Origin: Auriscalpium vulgare
Taxonomy: Eukaryota; Basidiomycota; Agaricomycetes; Russulales; Auriscalpiaceae
Direction of reading: 5' to 3'
NCBI GenBank assembly: GCA_019915015.1
Contig: JAHBBC010000004.1
Span: 1 to 64,000 of the forward strand
Length of the DNA stretch: 64,000 nt
In this document: positions 1 through 11,016 of the stretch, one piece after another
How positions within the stretch are numbered: the stretch's first letter is position 1
Layout: every line of letters starts with the position of its first letter
Made by a program: the position numbers and the translations under genes
The notes under the pieces: model-generated
Databases searched by the model: none
Told to the model about the DNA's origin: nothing
The model's input: only the letters and a program-made list of their open reading frames with translations

Positions 1-1626
1 GCTGAGAATTCAATCTACTTTGAAAGGCAACGTCAGCGAATTTTGCGGTCTAAAATAGTAGACAACGCTGATGTGTTAGAAACCGTTCCGCGTTTCTACG
101 GGATACCCAAAATACATAAGGTGCCAACTAAAATGCGGCCCATTATACCATGTCACTCGGCAGTGATGAATCCCTGCGCTAAATTTGTTTCTAAGAAACT
201 TAAACCGCTTATTTTAGCGGCGCCAACAATCCTACATGGAACCAAAGACTTGGCGATAAAATTAAGTCAACTCAGTCTCGATGCGAAACGTCGCTGGTAC
301 ATTGTTACCGGCGACGTCGTTGCATACTATCCCAACGTCCCGATCGAATCGTGTCTTGCAGTTGTATATCAACTGTACTGCGATTTTGTCTTCGGAAATA
401 TGACGGAGGAGACAAAACCCAACGACCGCGAGCAACTCGAGGTCTTTCGACGTTCCCTGTACGCAGGAAACACTGAGTTGGTTACAGTCTTTCAAGGCAA
501 ATATTATAAGCAGCGCCGCGGACTCGCGATGGGCGTTGCTGACTCGCCGGACCTCGCTAATTTGTGGGGCTCGTATTGCGAGGATAAATATAAAGTTCTT
601 GACCACCCTAGAATTCCTTTCTACGGGAGGTACATCGATGACTGTCTAGCTATCGTATACGCTTCGTCTGAGCGCGAAGCACTCGATACCGTACAATCAG
701 TTGTTAAAATCGATGGCTGTACAATTGAATGGTCTGCGTCCGACTTAAAGCAAGTCTTCTTAGACATGACGCTGTATCGTGATGAGTTTAACACACTCCA
801 GCACATGCCCTACCGCAAGGCGCAGAACCATCAAGAAAGAATTCCGTGGACATCGCACCATCCCTTAGACGTCAAACGAGGTACGTTTATTGGAGAAATG
901 TCCCGGTTAGCCACGCTGTCGAGCACGAGCCGTGCTTATGCAGACGCAATGCGAGGGTTAGTCACTCTCTATAAAGCTCGTGGTTATCCGGAAGCGTTAG
1001 TTGACGCTTGGTTATCATACAATTATAAAGAACGTTGGAACAAACGGATCAGTGTCACCCCTGACCGCAATCCCGGAGGCGTTCTGGTTTTGAAAACCGA
1101 GTACAACACCGCTTGGAATTATTTCAATGCAATGGAGTTTGGAAATACCATCTTAGGATATTGGCGCGAATGGCTCGAAAGAGCTGATCGCGGCGACTTC
1201 AATCGGAAGTATCCACCGCCCGCAGACGGCGATGCGGACGTCTTGGTCACTGATCTTCGTCTTCGGACGGAGGTTTCGCGACTAGGATTCCCTCCCATCG
1301 ACCTGCCTGACGTGCGGAAGCTCGATATCCTTAATCGTCGAATGATCGTGAGTCGCAAACGCACTCGCAATCTATTTGACATTACGAATCTTTGGAAAAA
1401 GGTGGTTTTCCAGGAGTTGGACGAGCGCGTATCTGCCGATGTCGCCCAGGAACTGGACGGGCATATGGCCAAGGTTAATCGGATACGCGACCACGCTCTT
1501 ATCGACGCACCGGCACCCGTAGTCCCTGCCCCTGGTGAAGGGGATTCCTCGGACGAAGATCGGAACATCCATCGTCGACACTCGCCCCCGGCCCCGGACA
1601 CCTGGGTGTACGGACGGACTTGGTGA
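1..1626 (+). CDS. Penelope-like element reverse transcriptase, 5' partial, no GIY-YIG endonuclease
   Basis: The reading frame is open from base 1, so the N-terminus lies outside the window. The visible part is about 541 residues without introns. It starts with the GIPKIHK box typical of Penelope-like RTs, then RT motif A (GDVVAYYPN, near base 313), motif B (RRGLAMGVADSPDLANLW, near 514) and motif C (GRYIDDC, near 628), followed by the FLDMTL segment. After the RT core come about 300 residues of basic and acidic sequence, with no GIY-YIG nuclease before the stop. This fits the endonuclease-deficient Athena/Coprina branch, which is known to add itself to chromosome ends using telomeric 3' overhangs. 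The downstream sequence with CCCTAA-like tracts supports that class. The frame is undamaged as far as seen. Confidence 0.88.
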   Translation, partial: AENSIYFERQRQRILRSKIVDNADVLETVPRFYGIPKIHKVPTKMRPIIPCHSAVMNPCAKFVSKKLKPLILAAPTILHGTKDLAIKLSQLSLDAKRRWYIVTGDVVAYYPNVPIESCLAVVYQLYCDFVFGNMTEETKPNDREQLEVFRRSLYAGNTELVTVFQGKYYKQRRGLAMGVADSPDLANLWGSYCEDKYKVLDHPRIPFYGRYIDDCLAIVYASSEREALDTVQSVVKIDGCTIEWSASDLKQVFLDMTLYRDEFNTLQHMPYRKAQNHQERIPWTSHHPLDVKRGTFIGEMSRLATLSSTSRAYADAMRGLVTLYKARGYPEALVDAWLSYNYKERWNKRISVTPDRNPGGVLVLKTEYNTAWNYFNAMEFGNTILGYWREWLERADRGDFNRKYPPPADGDADVLVTDLRLRTEVSRLGFPPIDLPDVRKLDILNRRMIVSRKRTRNLFDITNLWKKVVFQELDERVSADVAQELDGHMAKVNRIRDHALIDAPAPVVPAPGEGDSSDEDRNIHRRHSPPAPDTWVYGRTW

Positions 1627-2032
1627 GAAGTATCTGTTGGTAGGCCTGTTGGCCTGCTATGGCGGAACGGCTTGTTTACCCTAGGAGCGCCCCCTCGCGG
1701 AGTCGTACCCAAGGGACGCATTGTCGTTACCTTGCTCTGCACACGCGGGCCTGGGTTTGTTCTCCATGTGGGTAGAGCCTAGTAAACCTTAGTGCGCTGA
1801 TGGACACCGCCTGATAGAGAAAATCAACCATGACCGCCACATTCCGGCTGTTCGTGGCGATAAAGAACTCCTCCATTGAACAACGCAAGTTATTCACACA
1901 ACTCACAAGGTCCAAGTGCCCTTGGAAGATTTACAAGACCACGGATCGTCGCGTGGGAGGTAAACCCTTAAGTGAGTATCTGTATAATGCAGAATACGCC
2001 AGCAACTGATGTTCGCTGCAGCCCTGAAACCA

Positions 2033-2094
2033 TAACCCTTAAACCTAAACCTAACCCTAGACCCTCAACCCTAGACCTAACCCTAAACGGTTAG
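2033..2094 (+). repeat. Degenerate telomere-like (CCCTAA)n tract
   Basis: About 60 bases of imperfect CCCTAA/ACCCTAGA units, ending in CCCTAAACGGTTAGG. The equivalent tracts in copies B and C lie at about 2939-3000 and 3499-3560. The units are internal to the element, not at its 3' tip. Confidence 0.8.
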
Positions 2095-2434
2095 GCGCTG
2101 GGCGGGTGGGTTAGGAGTGGTGATGTCATCAGCTCTCGTGGGAGCTGCTTGCATAATGGTGCCTTGCGCTTCTCTGGAAATTTCCGAATTTCCAATTGCG
2201 TTCCCATCGGAATTCTGATTTCTTAATCGGATCAGAATCCGATGGAAGGTTCCTCACCGTTGGTTCGGGTCCGTTCTCACAGGGCATCGCATAATGATGC
2301 GAGAACATCGGTCCCGCGCATGTCGGATCTTGGGAAAGATCCGGCCTTGTCGCGCGGGAAGCGTTGGCAGTGTGGATACCGCCCCACATGCGCTCCCGCG
2401 CTGTGTGGGTCGCGTTCCCATTGGCTGACTGCAG

Positions 2435-2476
2435 GTCCTGATGAGCCTATAAAGGCGAAACGGGTTCGGCGTCGAC
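2435..2476 (+). ncRNA. Hammerhead ribozyme motif, copy A
   Basis: The core reads CTGATGA, stem II GCC/GGC with loop TATAAA, then GAAA, then a 3-bp stem III (ACG/CGT) with a seven-base loop, then the GTC cleavage triplet (2471-2473). Stem I opens with GTC/GAC. All invariant core positions are present. Very short stem III is typical of the hammerheads known from Penelope-like elements. Folding beyond the first three pairs of stem I was not resolved by eye. Confidence 0.8.
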
Positions 2477-2548
2477 ATCCCATCGACTCCCCGTTGACCT
2501 GCCCCTTCTATAGCGCTCTTCAGTGGTCGCTTCGCTCCCCCTCCCTAA

Positions 2549-3454
2549 ACCCTGTTGGCCTGCTATGGCGGAACGGCTTGTTTACCCTAGGAGCGCCCCC
2601 TCGCGGAGTCGTACCCAAGGGACGCATTGTCGTTACCTTGCTCTGCACACGCGGGCCTGGGTTTGTTCTCCATGTGGGTAGAGCCTAGTAAACCTTAGTG
2701 CGCTGATAGACACCGCCTGATAGAGAAAATCAACCATGACCGCCACATTCCGGCTGTTCGTGGCGATAAAGAACTCCTCCATTGAACAACGCAAGTTATT
2801 CACACAACTCACAAGGTCCAAGTGCCCTTGGAAGATTTACAAGACCACGGATCGTCGCGTGGGAGGTAAACCCTTAAGTGAGTATCTGTATAATGCAGAA
2901 TACGCCAGCAACTGATGTTCGCTGCAGCCCTAAAACCATAACCCTTAAACCTAAACCTAACCCTAGACCCTCAACCCTAGACCTAACCCTAAACGGTTAG
3001 GCGCTGGGTGGGTGGGTTAGGAGTGGTGATGTCATCAGCTCTCGTGGGAGCTGATTGCATAATGGTGCCTGCGCTTCTCGGGAAATTTCCGAATTTCCAA
3101 TTTGCGTTCCCATCGGAATTCTGATTTCCTAATCGGATCAGAATCCGATGGAAGGTTCCTCACCGTTGGTTCGGGTCCGTTCTCACAGGGCATCGCATAA
3201 TGATGCGAGAACATCGGTCCCGCGCATGTCGGATCTTGGGAAAGATCCGGCCTTGTCGCGCGGGAAGCGTTGGCAGTGTGGATACCGCCCCACATGCGCT
3301 CCCGCGCTGTGTGGGTCGCGTTCCCATTGGCTGACTGCAGGTCCTGATGAGCCTATAAAGGCGAAACGGGTTCGGCGTCGACATCCCATCGACTCCCCGT
3401 TGACCTGCCCCTTCTATAGCGCTCTTCAGTGGTCGCTTCGCTCCCCCTCCCTAA
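2549..3454 (+). repeat. PLE copy B, 5'-truncated, 906 bp
   Basis: A direct repeat of copy A from about 1645 to 2548, with only scattered substitutions and one-base indels. It has the same telomere-like tract (2939-3000), stem-loop and hammerhead motif, and the same 3' end, CCCTAA at 3449-3454. It lacks any RT sequence. The 5' joint reads CCCTAAACCCTGTTGG, so copy A ends in telomere-type bases before copy B begins. Confidence 0.85.
3341..3382 (+). ncRNA. Hammerhead ribozyme motif, copy B
   Basis: Identical in core and stems to the motif at 2435, with predicted cleavage after 3379. Confidence 0.8.
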
Positions 3455-4014
3455 TGCAGAATACGCCAGCAACTGATGTTCGCTGCAGCCCTGAAACCAC
3501 AACCCTTAAACCTAAACCTAACCCTAGACCCTCAACCCTAGACCTAACCCTAAACGGTTAGGCGCTGGGCGGGTGGGTTAGGAGTGGTGATGTCATCAGC
3601 TCTCGTGGGAGCTGATTGCATAATGGTGCCTGCGCTTCTCCGGAAATTTCCGAATTTCCAATTGCGTTCCCATCGGAATTCTGATTTCCTAATCGGATCA
3701 GAATCCGATGGAAGGTTCCTCACCGTTGGTTCGGGTCCGTTCTCACAGGGCATTGCATAATGATGCGAGAACATCGGTCCCGTGCATGTCGGATCTTGGG
3801 AAAGATCCGACCTTGTCGCGCGGGAAGCGTTGGCAGTGTGGATACCGCCCCACATGCGCTCCCGCGCTGTGTGGGTCGCGTTCCCATTGGCTGACTGCAG
3901 GTCCTGATGAGCCTATAAAGGCGAAACGGGTTCGGCGTCGACATCCCATCGACTCCCCGTTGACCTGCCCCTTCTATAGCGCTCTTCAGTGGTCGCTTCG
4001 CTCCCCCTCCCTAA
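3455..4014 (+). repeat. PLE copy C, 5'-truncated, about 560 bp
   Basis: The third repeat starts at the position equivalent to 1987 of copy A and runs to the same 3' end (CCCTAA, 4009-4014). The 5' joint shares TAA with the end of copy B, which is microhomology. The 3' joint is CCCTAACC followed directly by coding sequence of a Plavaka transposase read on the other strand. Confidence 0.85.
3901..3942 (+). ncRNA. Hammerhead ribozyme motif, copy C
   Basis: Identical in core and stems to the motif at 2435, with predicted cleavage after 3939. It is kept although this copy lost most of its 5' part. Confidence 0.8.
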
Positions 4015-5191
4015 CCTTTGCTGATGTTCCCTATGCTTAGGTACACCGGCCAGGCCTGCTTGTCACCGCTGAATGTCGACAGGTGTGTTTTATCGGATGC
4101 CAGGATGACGGGCGCCACAGCGGCGCCATCGGGAAGTAACTCCTGTTGTCGAGTTTGAGTATCATCGACTGACGAGCACAATACATCAGGCATACCTGGA
4201 TTCCCCACCACCACTCACCACTCCACATCTCTGCAAAGATATCGTCCCCTTCCTGCTCATCCGCGTCATCGCCCGGTGCCTCCGCGTCGTTATCTGGCTC
4301 TTCCGCGCCGTCGTTCGGCCTGGCACCTCCATCATCTTCTTTCTGATGCTCCGGTGCATACATCATGTGGTCCTTGAAGGCAGGATTTCCCATTAGATCC
4401 GCGATCACATCAACGGGGTTGCGAGCCCAGAGGTCAACCGTTTCTTTCTTGAAATTGCCACTGCTATCCGGCATATTTCCGTCGAATGTTATCTCAATGA
4501 GTTTCCAGGACGCTTGGGGTCCGGGAAGGGAATCAATGACGTCTAGAAATGAACGATTGTCGGAGAAGCTGGAGAAGCTCTCGGGATCTGCATTTCTTGC
4601 ACGCTGGCACTAGTTCAGGTGAGTCTTGATCCCGAATGCAGGAAAGTCACGACTTACCAGCTTGGATTTCAACAGGACATCAGTTCTGCGTTGCGAGACA
4701 TTGCTTTCCAAAATCCAGTTGGCCAGCTCCCACTCATCGAGGCTAGCAAACGGTGCGTGGGCCTTGCATTTGGCGTGGATCTGACTGAGTCGGCGCTTCT
4801 CAAACGTCGTGAGCTGCTGCCGTATCCGGGTTCCTACCGGTCTCGGGAAGATTTTCGTCGCAAGAGTGCTCCGTACAGGACCGTGCCGCCTGGGACGTAG
4901 ACGTTCGGATGACGACTGTGGGGTGGCCGGTGGTGAAGGCGTCGATTGACTGATCACGGGTGTAGGAGCTGCTGGGGGAGGATCATTGTCTGAGAGTGAT
5001 GGACCTGCGGGTCTGGGTGTAGGAATAGGTGCGTCTGTGCTATTGCTAGAAGTGCCTGCCTCCGTCTGACTTCGCGCTTGGGCCTCTCGACACTTCGCAT
5101 TTTTTGAGAGGTGTGTCCGCAATCTAGCGAACGATTTGCCGCAGTGCGGACACGGAGTTTGCGCTGGGGGAAGTGTATCTGTGCGAGCCAT
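4015..5191 (-). pseudogene. Plavaka-family transposase, 5' part only
   Basis: The start is the MARTDTL methionine at 5191. A single C2H2 finger (CPHCGKSF, then HLSKNAKC) is followed by a Pro/Ser-rich linker and a helical region. Further on are segments that I recognise from Plavaka transposases of Agaricomycetes: DLWARNPVDVIADLMGNPAF, EMWSGEWWW, and VAPVILASDKTHLSTFSGDK. One in-frame TAG at 4610-4612 interrupts an otherwise continuous frame. A short intron (GTATGC...CAACAG) lies after EWWWGIQ. The reading stops at IGNISK, where the PLE array begins, so the catalytic half is missing. It is a dead remnant: a broken 3' side plus a nonsense codon. Confidence 0.82.
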
Positions 5192-5350
5192 TTGATGATG
5201 AAATTGAAGGATGCAGCAGATCAAAACACTTCAAGACGTCAGGTTTCTCGTGCGTGGGAAACCGGTACAGGCGAACTACAATAAGTCAGCTCTCAGCCCA
5301 CGCCTTGCAGTGCCGTCACTGTCCGGTGGTACCCCTGCACGCTGGCCGCG

Positions 5351-7693
5351 ATGTCTGGGAAACCGGTCTCTCGTCGGGGCCGCCGGCCTGATCCTAACGA
5401 TGGGAACAAGGAAAATCAGCTTACTCCAGCTCCGGCATCAGTCGTGCCTGCCCAAGACCTGCAAGAAGGGCTTCGCCGAGGGACCAGGACCGTTGTCATA
5501 AATCCACGGACTGATCCGCGTGCGCAATTTTCTGTGTCGGGCGCTCGTAGCCTACTGATTTTTTGTCTGTTTAGAGCTCGCCAGCAACTTGCGTCCAGGC
5601 CACGTCACATCTCCTCCTCAAACCGAGCTTGATGCCGCTGCCCTCGATGCAGGCTCCGATAATGACGCAGACATGGATTCACAGTGGAGAGAGACAGGTC
5701 AATTTGGGGCCGATGTCGACCCTGACTACCGACCACAAGCTCCTGCTGCGCCTCGCACAGGCAGGCCGCGCAGCACTCAGGTAGACCCTGCCGGGGAGAG
5801 CATTGGGTCGAACCAAACCAATGCAGGACTTGTCGGTCTTGCCCTGCCGAATGACACGGTGCGTGGTTCTTCATTGTCTTGCTGCATAACAACTGAGGAC
5901 ATCAGTTTCATGCTGTTGCCTATGACTTCAGTGCTAGTACCACGGCCCGTGCGACAGGGAGAGGTTCGCAAGCATCACGCAACCGCATCGCGTCTCTTCG
6001 CGGAGCTACTAATATGCATACTACAAGTCCTGTTTCCCATCACCATGTCCCGGCTATCGTCCCGCAGACTCCAACGTCACACTGGACTGACTCGGCTCCA
6101 ACTGAGACGTTCTCGAGCGACTTGTCTCCTACGAATGCACAATTAGACCGCGGACACTCAATATCTGGTATGTGACGTGCACATATGTCTTTGAAATACT
6201 CGCTTACAATGTACCCACAGACGAGCTTTTCTTGTCCTCACCTCTCTCACAACACAGTCTTCTCGATGGAATTAGCACGAGCTCGACCAGTCCGTCGGTC
6301 GTCCCGATGATGACGATCGCCAACTCCATATCTTGCACCTCGAACACCTCGCACGCCTCAGTGCACGCCTCAGTGCCCGCCGCCCCCGCTCCGACGAAGC
6401 GCGCCGCATCGTCTGAAAATCTAGAAGAGAGAAATGACACGAAACGGCAGAAGAAGGCGGATCACAACAAGAAGCGCCCCAAGCTCAGCGACTTCGAATA
6501 CGACGCCACCCTGCATCACACGATGCAGACAGCCATGAGCCTGCTCAAGGTTTACCACTCCACTGTCGAGCCATTCCCATCAATCTCCGTGCGTGAGCAA
6601 GCGATCCGCGAAAAGTACGAGGCTGCAGCGGGAATCACAGGCCTCGACTTGGCCAAGTTTCCGCTCACACGCCATGCTGAACGTTTTGTGTGTCTTATGC
6701 CATGCTCTCCTTGTAGTTGCCGCACTGACCATTGTCACGCAGCTTGAAATTGAAGAGACCAACGTCCGATCTCGCATCCGGAAGTGTATTGCGCCACTGA
6801 TCAGCCAATCATTTGAATTTATTGATCCCCCACGCACCCACGCTGACAAGCTTCACAATAAACGCCGCGCAATGCATCTCCTTGAGAAGGATCGCTTCAT
6901 TTATCAGGTAATTATCATCTCATTCGCAACTTACAGCGCGCTGACTTGAACTCGCTTCAGAAACTTGATGCGACAACGGGGAAAGGCTCTGGGATATTCC
7001 GGCATCCCCTTGTCCTACGCGGAATTCGTGACACATGGTTCAAGTCCAACGGAAGAGGCCTAGCTGATCAGTATAAACATCATTTCAATCCGATGCCGCA
7101 GCAGGCGATCGCGCTTGTTCTTGGTGTTGTAAGTACTATTACTACGTCTTTAACAAGGTTATTCCTTCTGACCTTTCTGACCCATAGATTCAGCATGAGA
7201 TAGGGCTATGGACGAGCACCGGGACAAGGGAGGAAGAAGGCTTCACGAACAAACACTGGCAAGGCTACCAGAAGTTTTTTAACGAAATGAGTCGTCTGTT
7301 TGGAAGTGCGGATGTCTGGACAAGGTATCGTATGCAGCTCTACAAGGATGCTTGGTGAGTGACATGTGTGTGTCATACGACCCTTCTGACGTGCAAAGAA
7401 GTATTGTTCAAGGCACTGAAGACGGGGACGTCGGGCAGAGTCGGATCGAGCTCGACGACGACGACCTGCGGTCTGAACTTGCGCTCTTGAGCCAGAGCAT
7501 CCAGCAAGTCGAGGCCGTTTCAACATCCGAAGCATTTCAACCTGATACAACACCTCTGGAGTCTGCCAATTCGTTGCCATCGGACACGCATAGTGGCAAC
7601 ACCATGGACATCGAGTCCGAGCCCGAAGCCGCTGTCAACGTGAGGTCGAGCGCCGGCGACACGGAGCACGAGCCCGAACTAAGTACTCTCTGA
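5351..7693 (+). CDS. DUF6532-like protein
   Basis: A multi-exon gene 160 bp from, and head-to-head with, the Plavaka remnant. The first exon starts MSGKPVSRRGRR; a 28-bp intron near 5547 joins it in frame to an acidic, Ser/Pro-rich region. From about 6480 the product becomes a folded helical domain (LHHTMQTAMSLLKVYHSTVE, then IAPLISQSFEF, FRHPLVLRGIRDTWF, FNPMPQQAIALVLG and GYQKFFNEMSRLFG). I recognise this as the DUF6532 pattern common in Agaricomycetes, whose function is unknown. A basic stretch before the domain could be a nuclear signal. The tail is acidic. Several introns are inferred from frame changes at 6690-6740, 6905-6960, 7130-7190 and 7355-7400. No damage was seen. Confidence 0.6.
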
Positions 7694-8089
7694 CGCTTAG
7701 GAGCGCTGATCCACCTCCAGCGGCAGCAAACTAGCAGCTGAGGTCTTCATCGTAGACGCAGACTAGCGTGGTGCGCGGGGACTGGGTTATGTGCGCCATG
7801 ATGTTGCTTATCTTACTTATTGTTTGTAATTCCAAACCACTTAATACTTATCAATACTTCTTAATGTCCATATCAAACAATCTCATTGTGTTTCTCCTCC
7901 GTGCGGGATTGGCTCGGTGTGGTTGGGGACGGAGACTGCTGGCTCGTTACAGAGACGCGGGCCTCTTGACTGAGACAGCTCTCTCTTATATGGTCATTTC
8001 GGATCTAGCCGTCTCGGCACTGGCCCGAAATCTCGTCATCTCAGTCGGCTCTGTCAGGACCTATCCCGCTGTCACTGAGACGTTTGCTT
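7694..8089. other. Intergenic, no supported gene
   Basis: No convincing coding sequence. Several ACTGAGAC-type short repeats occur between 7960 and 8080, next to the break point of the KDZ remnant. Confidence 0.5.
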
Positions 8090-9525
8090 TTTCTGATGTA
8101 TTCTTCATCTTGAGTTTGAAGTTGGCATCTATAGCATAGAATTGAGTGTATTTCCATCTGAACGGCGCGCAGTGAGCTATCAATCCAACTAAGAGATGGG
8201 GCAACTGACGCTTCATCATCGGGAGCGTTCTCCCATCCGTCAGGAAGGTTTCGCCCTGGGTGTGGACACAGCGGGCAGATGACCGCAAGCTCGCCAGGTG
8301 CTGTTCTGTCGATTCCAGCGGGGTCGTGCGCACGCCCTGCGCGCTTTGCGGCGCGGATGTTTCGAAAGCATCGCATAGACCGGATGAATTCTTTGTACCG
8401 GTACTAACAAAGCAGATTAGTATCTGCTAGCAACATGATGAGAGGATCACGTACTTTCGTACGGCGTGTGCCGAGGCCATCCGTGATGCGCATGAGACCA
8501 CTGTAAAAATCGTACGCATTCACTTTCCCCTGCAGGCTCAGCGCATGGAACAATTTGAGTGTTGCAAATGTGGTCACAGTGCTCGGTCTGTGCACCGTTG
8601 CGGGCCACCATGATGCGCGGAGTAACTGGACAACGTGCTGACCGGCTGGTGTGTGTGCGCAATCACAGTAGGCGATGGACACCTCGTGTACTCCTGTCAC
8701 ATCAATGACAACAAGGGGAGATATGCGTTGTGAGGGGACGGGACATCGCTCGCCATCGTGGCCTAGCTGGATGCGAAGGCCGAGCGAGTGGAGTGGTGAC
8801 GGCTCGAAGAATGTGCCCGTCCATTTCTGACCCCAATCAACGGCTGACTGCTCCAACAAAATGAGCCAGACGTACCTGGACACGATGCAGAGGTAGTTGC
8901 TCATGAGCAGATACAATGCAGCCCGCGCAGAGGAAGCGGCCGCCTGTGCAGTCAATGCATCTGAATTCTCCGAGGGTGGAGATGTCGGCCGGACACAGAG
9001 GGCATGAGGGAAGCTTCTCGTTCTCTGCCAGACCCTCGTTTCGGATCAGTTCATCCAGGAAAGTGTCACGAAAGGGTAGCCAGTCTTGGATGGCGTACCC
9101 AGTGCGCTATAGAAAATAGTTAGTACGATGTGCCTGACGAGTCTGTTGCAGCGCACCCGTCTACGTTTCCTTTTCGGCCGTGCTCCCTGAACTGCACTTG
9201 AGGACTCTTCAGGTGCGAGCCCGGGGCCGAGAGTATCTTCGGCGTCGAAGAATGATGGCCCAGTGGTTGGAGGATTGGCTGCAGGCTGTGGAGGCGCAGG
9301 GAATGTCACGACATCTTGATACCTAGTGGCCTGCTGTCTAACCCGTCGACGCCCTTTTGAATCCTTCCCTACGGCGATGTTCTGATGCCGGTTATTGTTG
9401 GTGACCGTGTAGATGTAGTTTGGTTCAGAGGAGGTGGTGGAGGCACTGGCTTGAGCGGCGGGAGTGTCTTCATCGCTGCTAAGCCCCGTGACCGCCGCCC
9501 CGCGATGACGCTTTCGTGGAGGCAT
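8090..9525 (-). pseudogene. KDZ transposase, N-terminal part (CxC2-type zinc cluster)
   Basis: Starts MPPRKRHRG at 9525, with a disordered N-terminus. A cysteine cluster follows (CPLCPADI, then CIDCTGG and CAGC, near 8990-8900), matching the CxC2-like cluster that precedes KDZ transposase domains. Next come the conserved segments LGLRIQLGHDGERCPVP, VVIDVTGVHEVSIAYCDC, LKLFHALSLQGKVNAYDFY and GRAHDPAGIDRT. The frame runs into the first catalytic aspartate region (FYAIDANFKLKMKN), then homology to copy 2 ends. The remaining DDE residues are absent, so it cannot act as a transposase. Confidence 0.82.
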
Positions 9526-9660
9526 TTACCAGCGGGGGCTCAAGGATAGAATAAAATCCAATAGCTCATACGACGCGCGACGAGGGCGCAAGTTAATTGT
9601 AGCTGTTTATTCTACAGTATACATGCAGTGAGAATATACTGTAGATACATAAACCAGCCC

Positions 9661-10290
9661 TCAGAAGCCGAACACCTGCTTGAATGCTCGCCGATTCACA
9701 CTAGCAATGAAATAAATTAGACAAGTCAGATGTATTCATGCTAAGTGCTCACCGGCGACCGGAGAAGATGTGAGCGTTGTCAAGGACAGCAGAGTGTTCC
9801 GCGTCGGAGCCTTGTTCCACCAGCTCAACGTCCTGCGCATAGCCCGCAATTCAGCGGCGATAGCGGTGCACCTCCACAGGATCAATGGCTTCGTGCGTGT
9901 CTAGATACTGGCGGGCGTTGTCGAGAGCTTCGTCAAGACACTTGCGGATAGCCTCGAGATAGAGTGTGTCCGAGTTATCGTAGTCGGCCACGACGAGCTT
10001 GTTGCGAAGTTGAAGGCACTCGCGCTGTGCTTCCCTTTCCTCGTAGGCCATACTCGGTGTGCGCAAAGCATCGCGGGCATGCAAGTCCTTCACCCCGAGG
10101 GTATTTGTGTATGCCCTGGGTCCATCTTTGTCAATGTACCAAACATGAGGACAGAACACAGCGACGTACTTTCTTGTCCCACTGATGATAGCCCTACGCG
10201 CACACTCTTCTACTCTGCGGGTGACTTTGCCCACCTTCCGCCTCCCAAGCCTCTTGACGTAGTTGTATTGATGTTGGTATTGAAGGCAAA
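9661..10290 (-). pseudogene. Small basic helical protein of the KDZ element, copy 1
   Basis: Homologous to the gene at 51124. Shared segments are YNYVKRLGRRKVGKVTRRVE (YNSVKRASRRKVSKEQRLRVE in copy 2), the ALRTP motif, HRYRR before IAG, HIFSGR, and a last exon ending in GF then stop. A TGA at 9851-9853 stands where copy 2 has a leucine codon, so the frame is broken there; the intron and final exon beyond it are still recognisable down to 9661. The first exon was not located. Function unknown; the base-rich N-terminus could bind nucleic acid. Confidence 0.6.
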
Positions 10291-11016
10291 CTGCCCGTCG
10301 GGCACTACTACACGTTCAAATGAGCGTTGAAGATCTCCTCAAATGACTATCCACACACCAAGCTTCGACAGATGTCATGCAGGAGGTAGCAGAGATGTGC
10401 TGGATGATTTGGTGAGGAGGGGTTGGGAGACAAGCGAGTGGAAATCAAATGAGTGTTGGTGGTTGGTGCACGAGTAAAGCCAAGGGCGCGTCGCGGCAAG
10501 TGGCAGCAGCTCAAGTGCGAGTCTACGTGCAGTCCTTTGCAAGCACATCTGAGCAGGCAAACATCTATCGTAACACCTGAACCATGAAGGGGCAATATGT
10601 CCTCAACCAAATACGAGAATTGACAGTCTGCCTGCTGCCCGTTGCTGCGCTATTGCTATGACATGGTGAAACTCCTTCTCAGGCACGACACTGTCTGGCC
10701 TATCTATCCACTCTTCCGAGCTCTATCACACTTTGTTTCCAACGCACGCGCACAGAGAACACAAAAAAGGGAGCCAAACAATGCATTCAACAACATGACC
10801 AGTCATTTTTCTACAGCAACGAGGGGATGTATGTCTAATTTTCGCCGAGAGCCTCCAAGTCCGCTCGCCACTGCCTGTCCAACCAATCACCTGCCGACTT
10901 TGTGTCATGGAACTTGACCATGAGGGCGTTGGGGAACCGGTGCGTCTGCTGCAAGGCTCGCTCACTAGAAAGACTATCAGTCATAGGAAAGAGGGACACC
11001 GTGACAATGCGAACAC
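10291..11016. other. Spacer inside KDZ copy 1
   Basis: No gene could be supported. The missing first exon of the small gene may lie in the left part. Confidence 0.4.

Larger units (their letters stand above)
1627..2548 (+). repeat. PLE copy A, 3' terminal region (pLTR-like)
   Basis: This is the 3' untranslated region of the copy that encodes the RT. It holds, in order, a degenerate telomere-like tract (2033-2094), a GGAAATTTCC palindrome, a 15-bp stem-loop (2204-2245, arms CCATCGGAATTCTGAT and ATCAGAATCCGATGG), a hammerhead motif (2435-2476) and a terminal CCCTAA (2543-2548). From 1645 on it is repeated with a 906-bp offset. Short open frames on both strands recur in every copy and are treated as accidental. 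Confidence 0.85.

Noticed and set aside
1119..1742. 207-codon minus-strand frame
   Set aside because: Antisense to the reverse transcriptase, with no conserved segments.
2242..2688. Plus-strand frame of about 148 codons repeated at 3148 and 3708
   Set aside because: It lies in the structured 3' region of the PLE across the hammerhead, and its end differs in each copy because of where the copies join.
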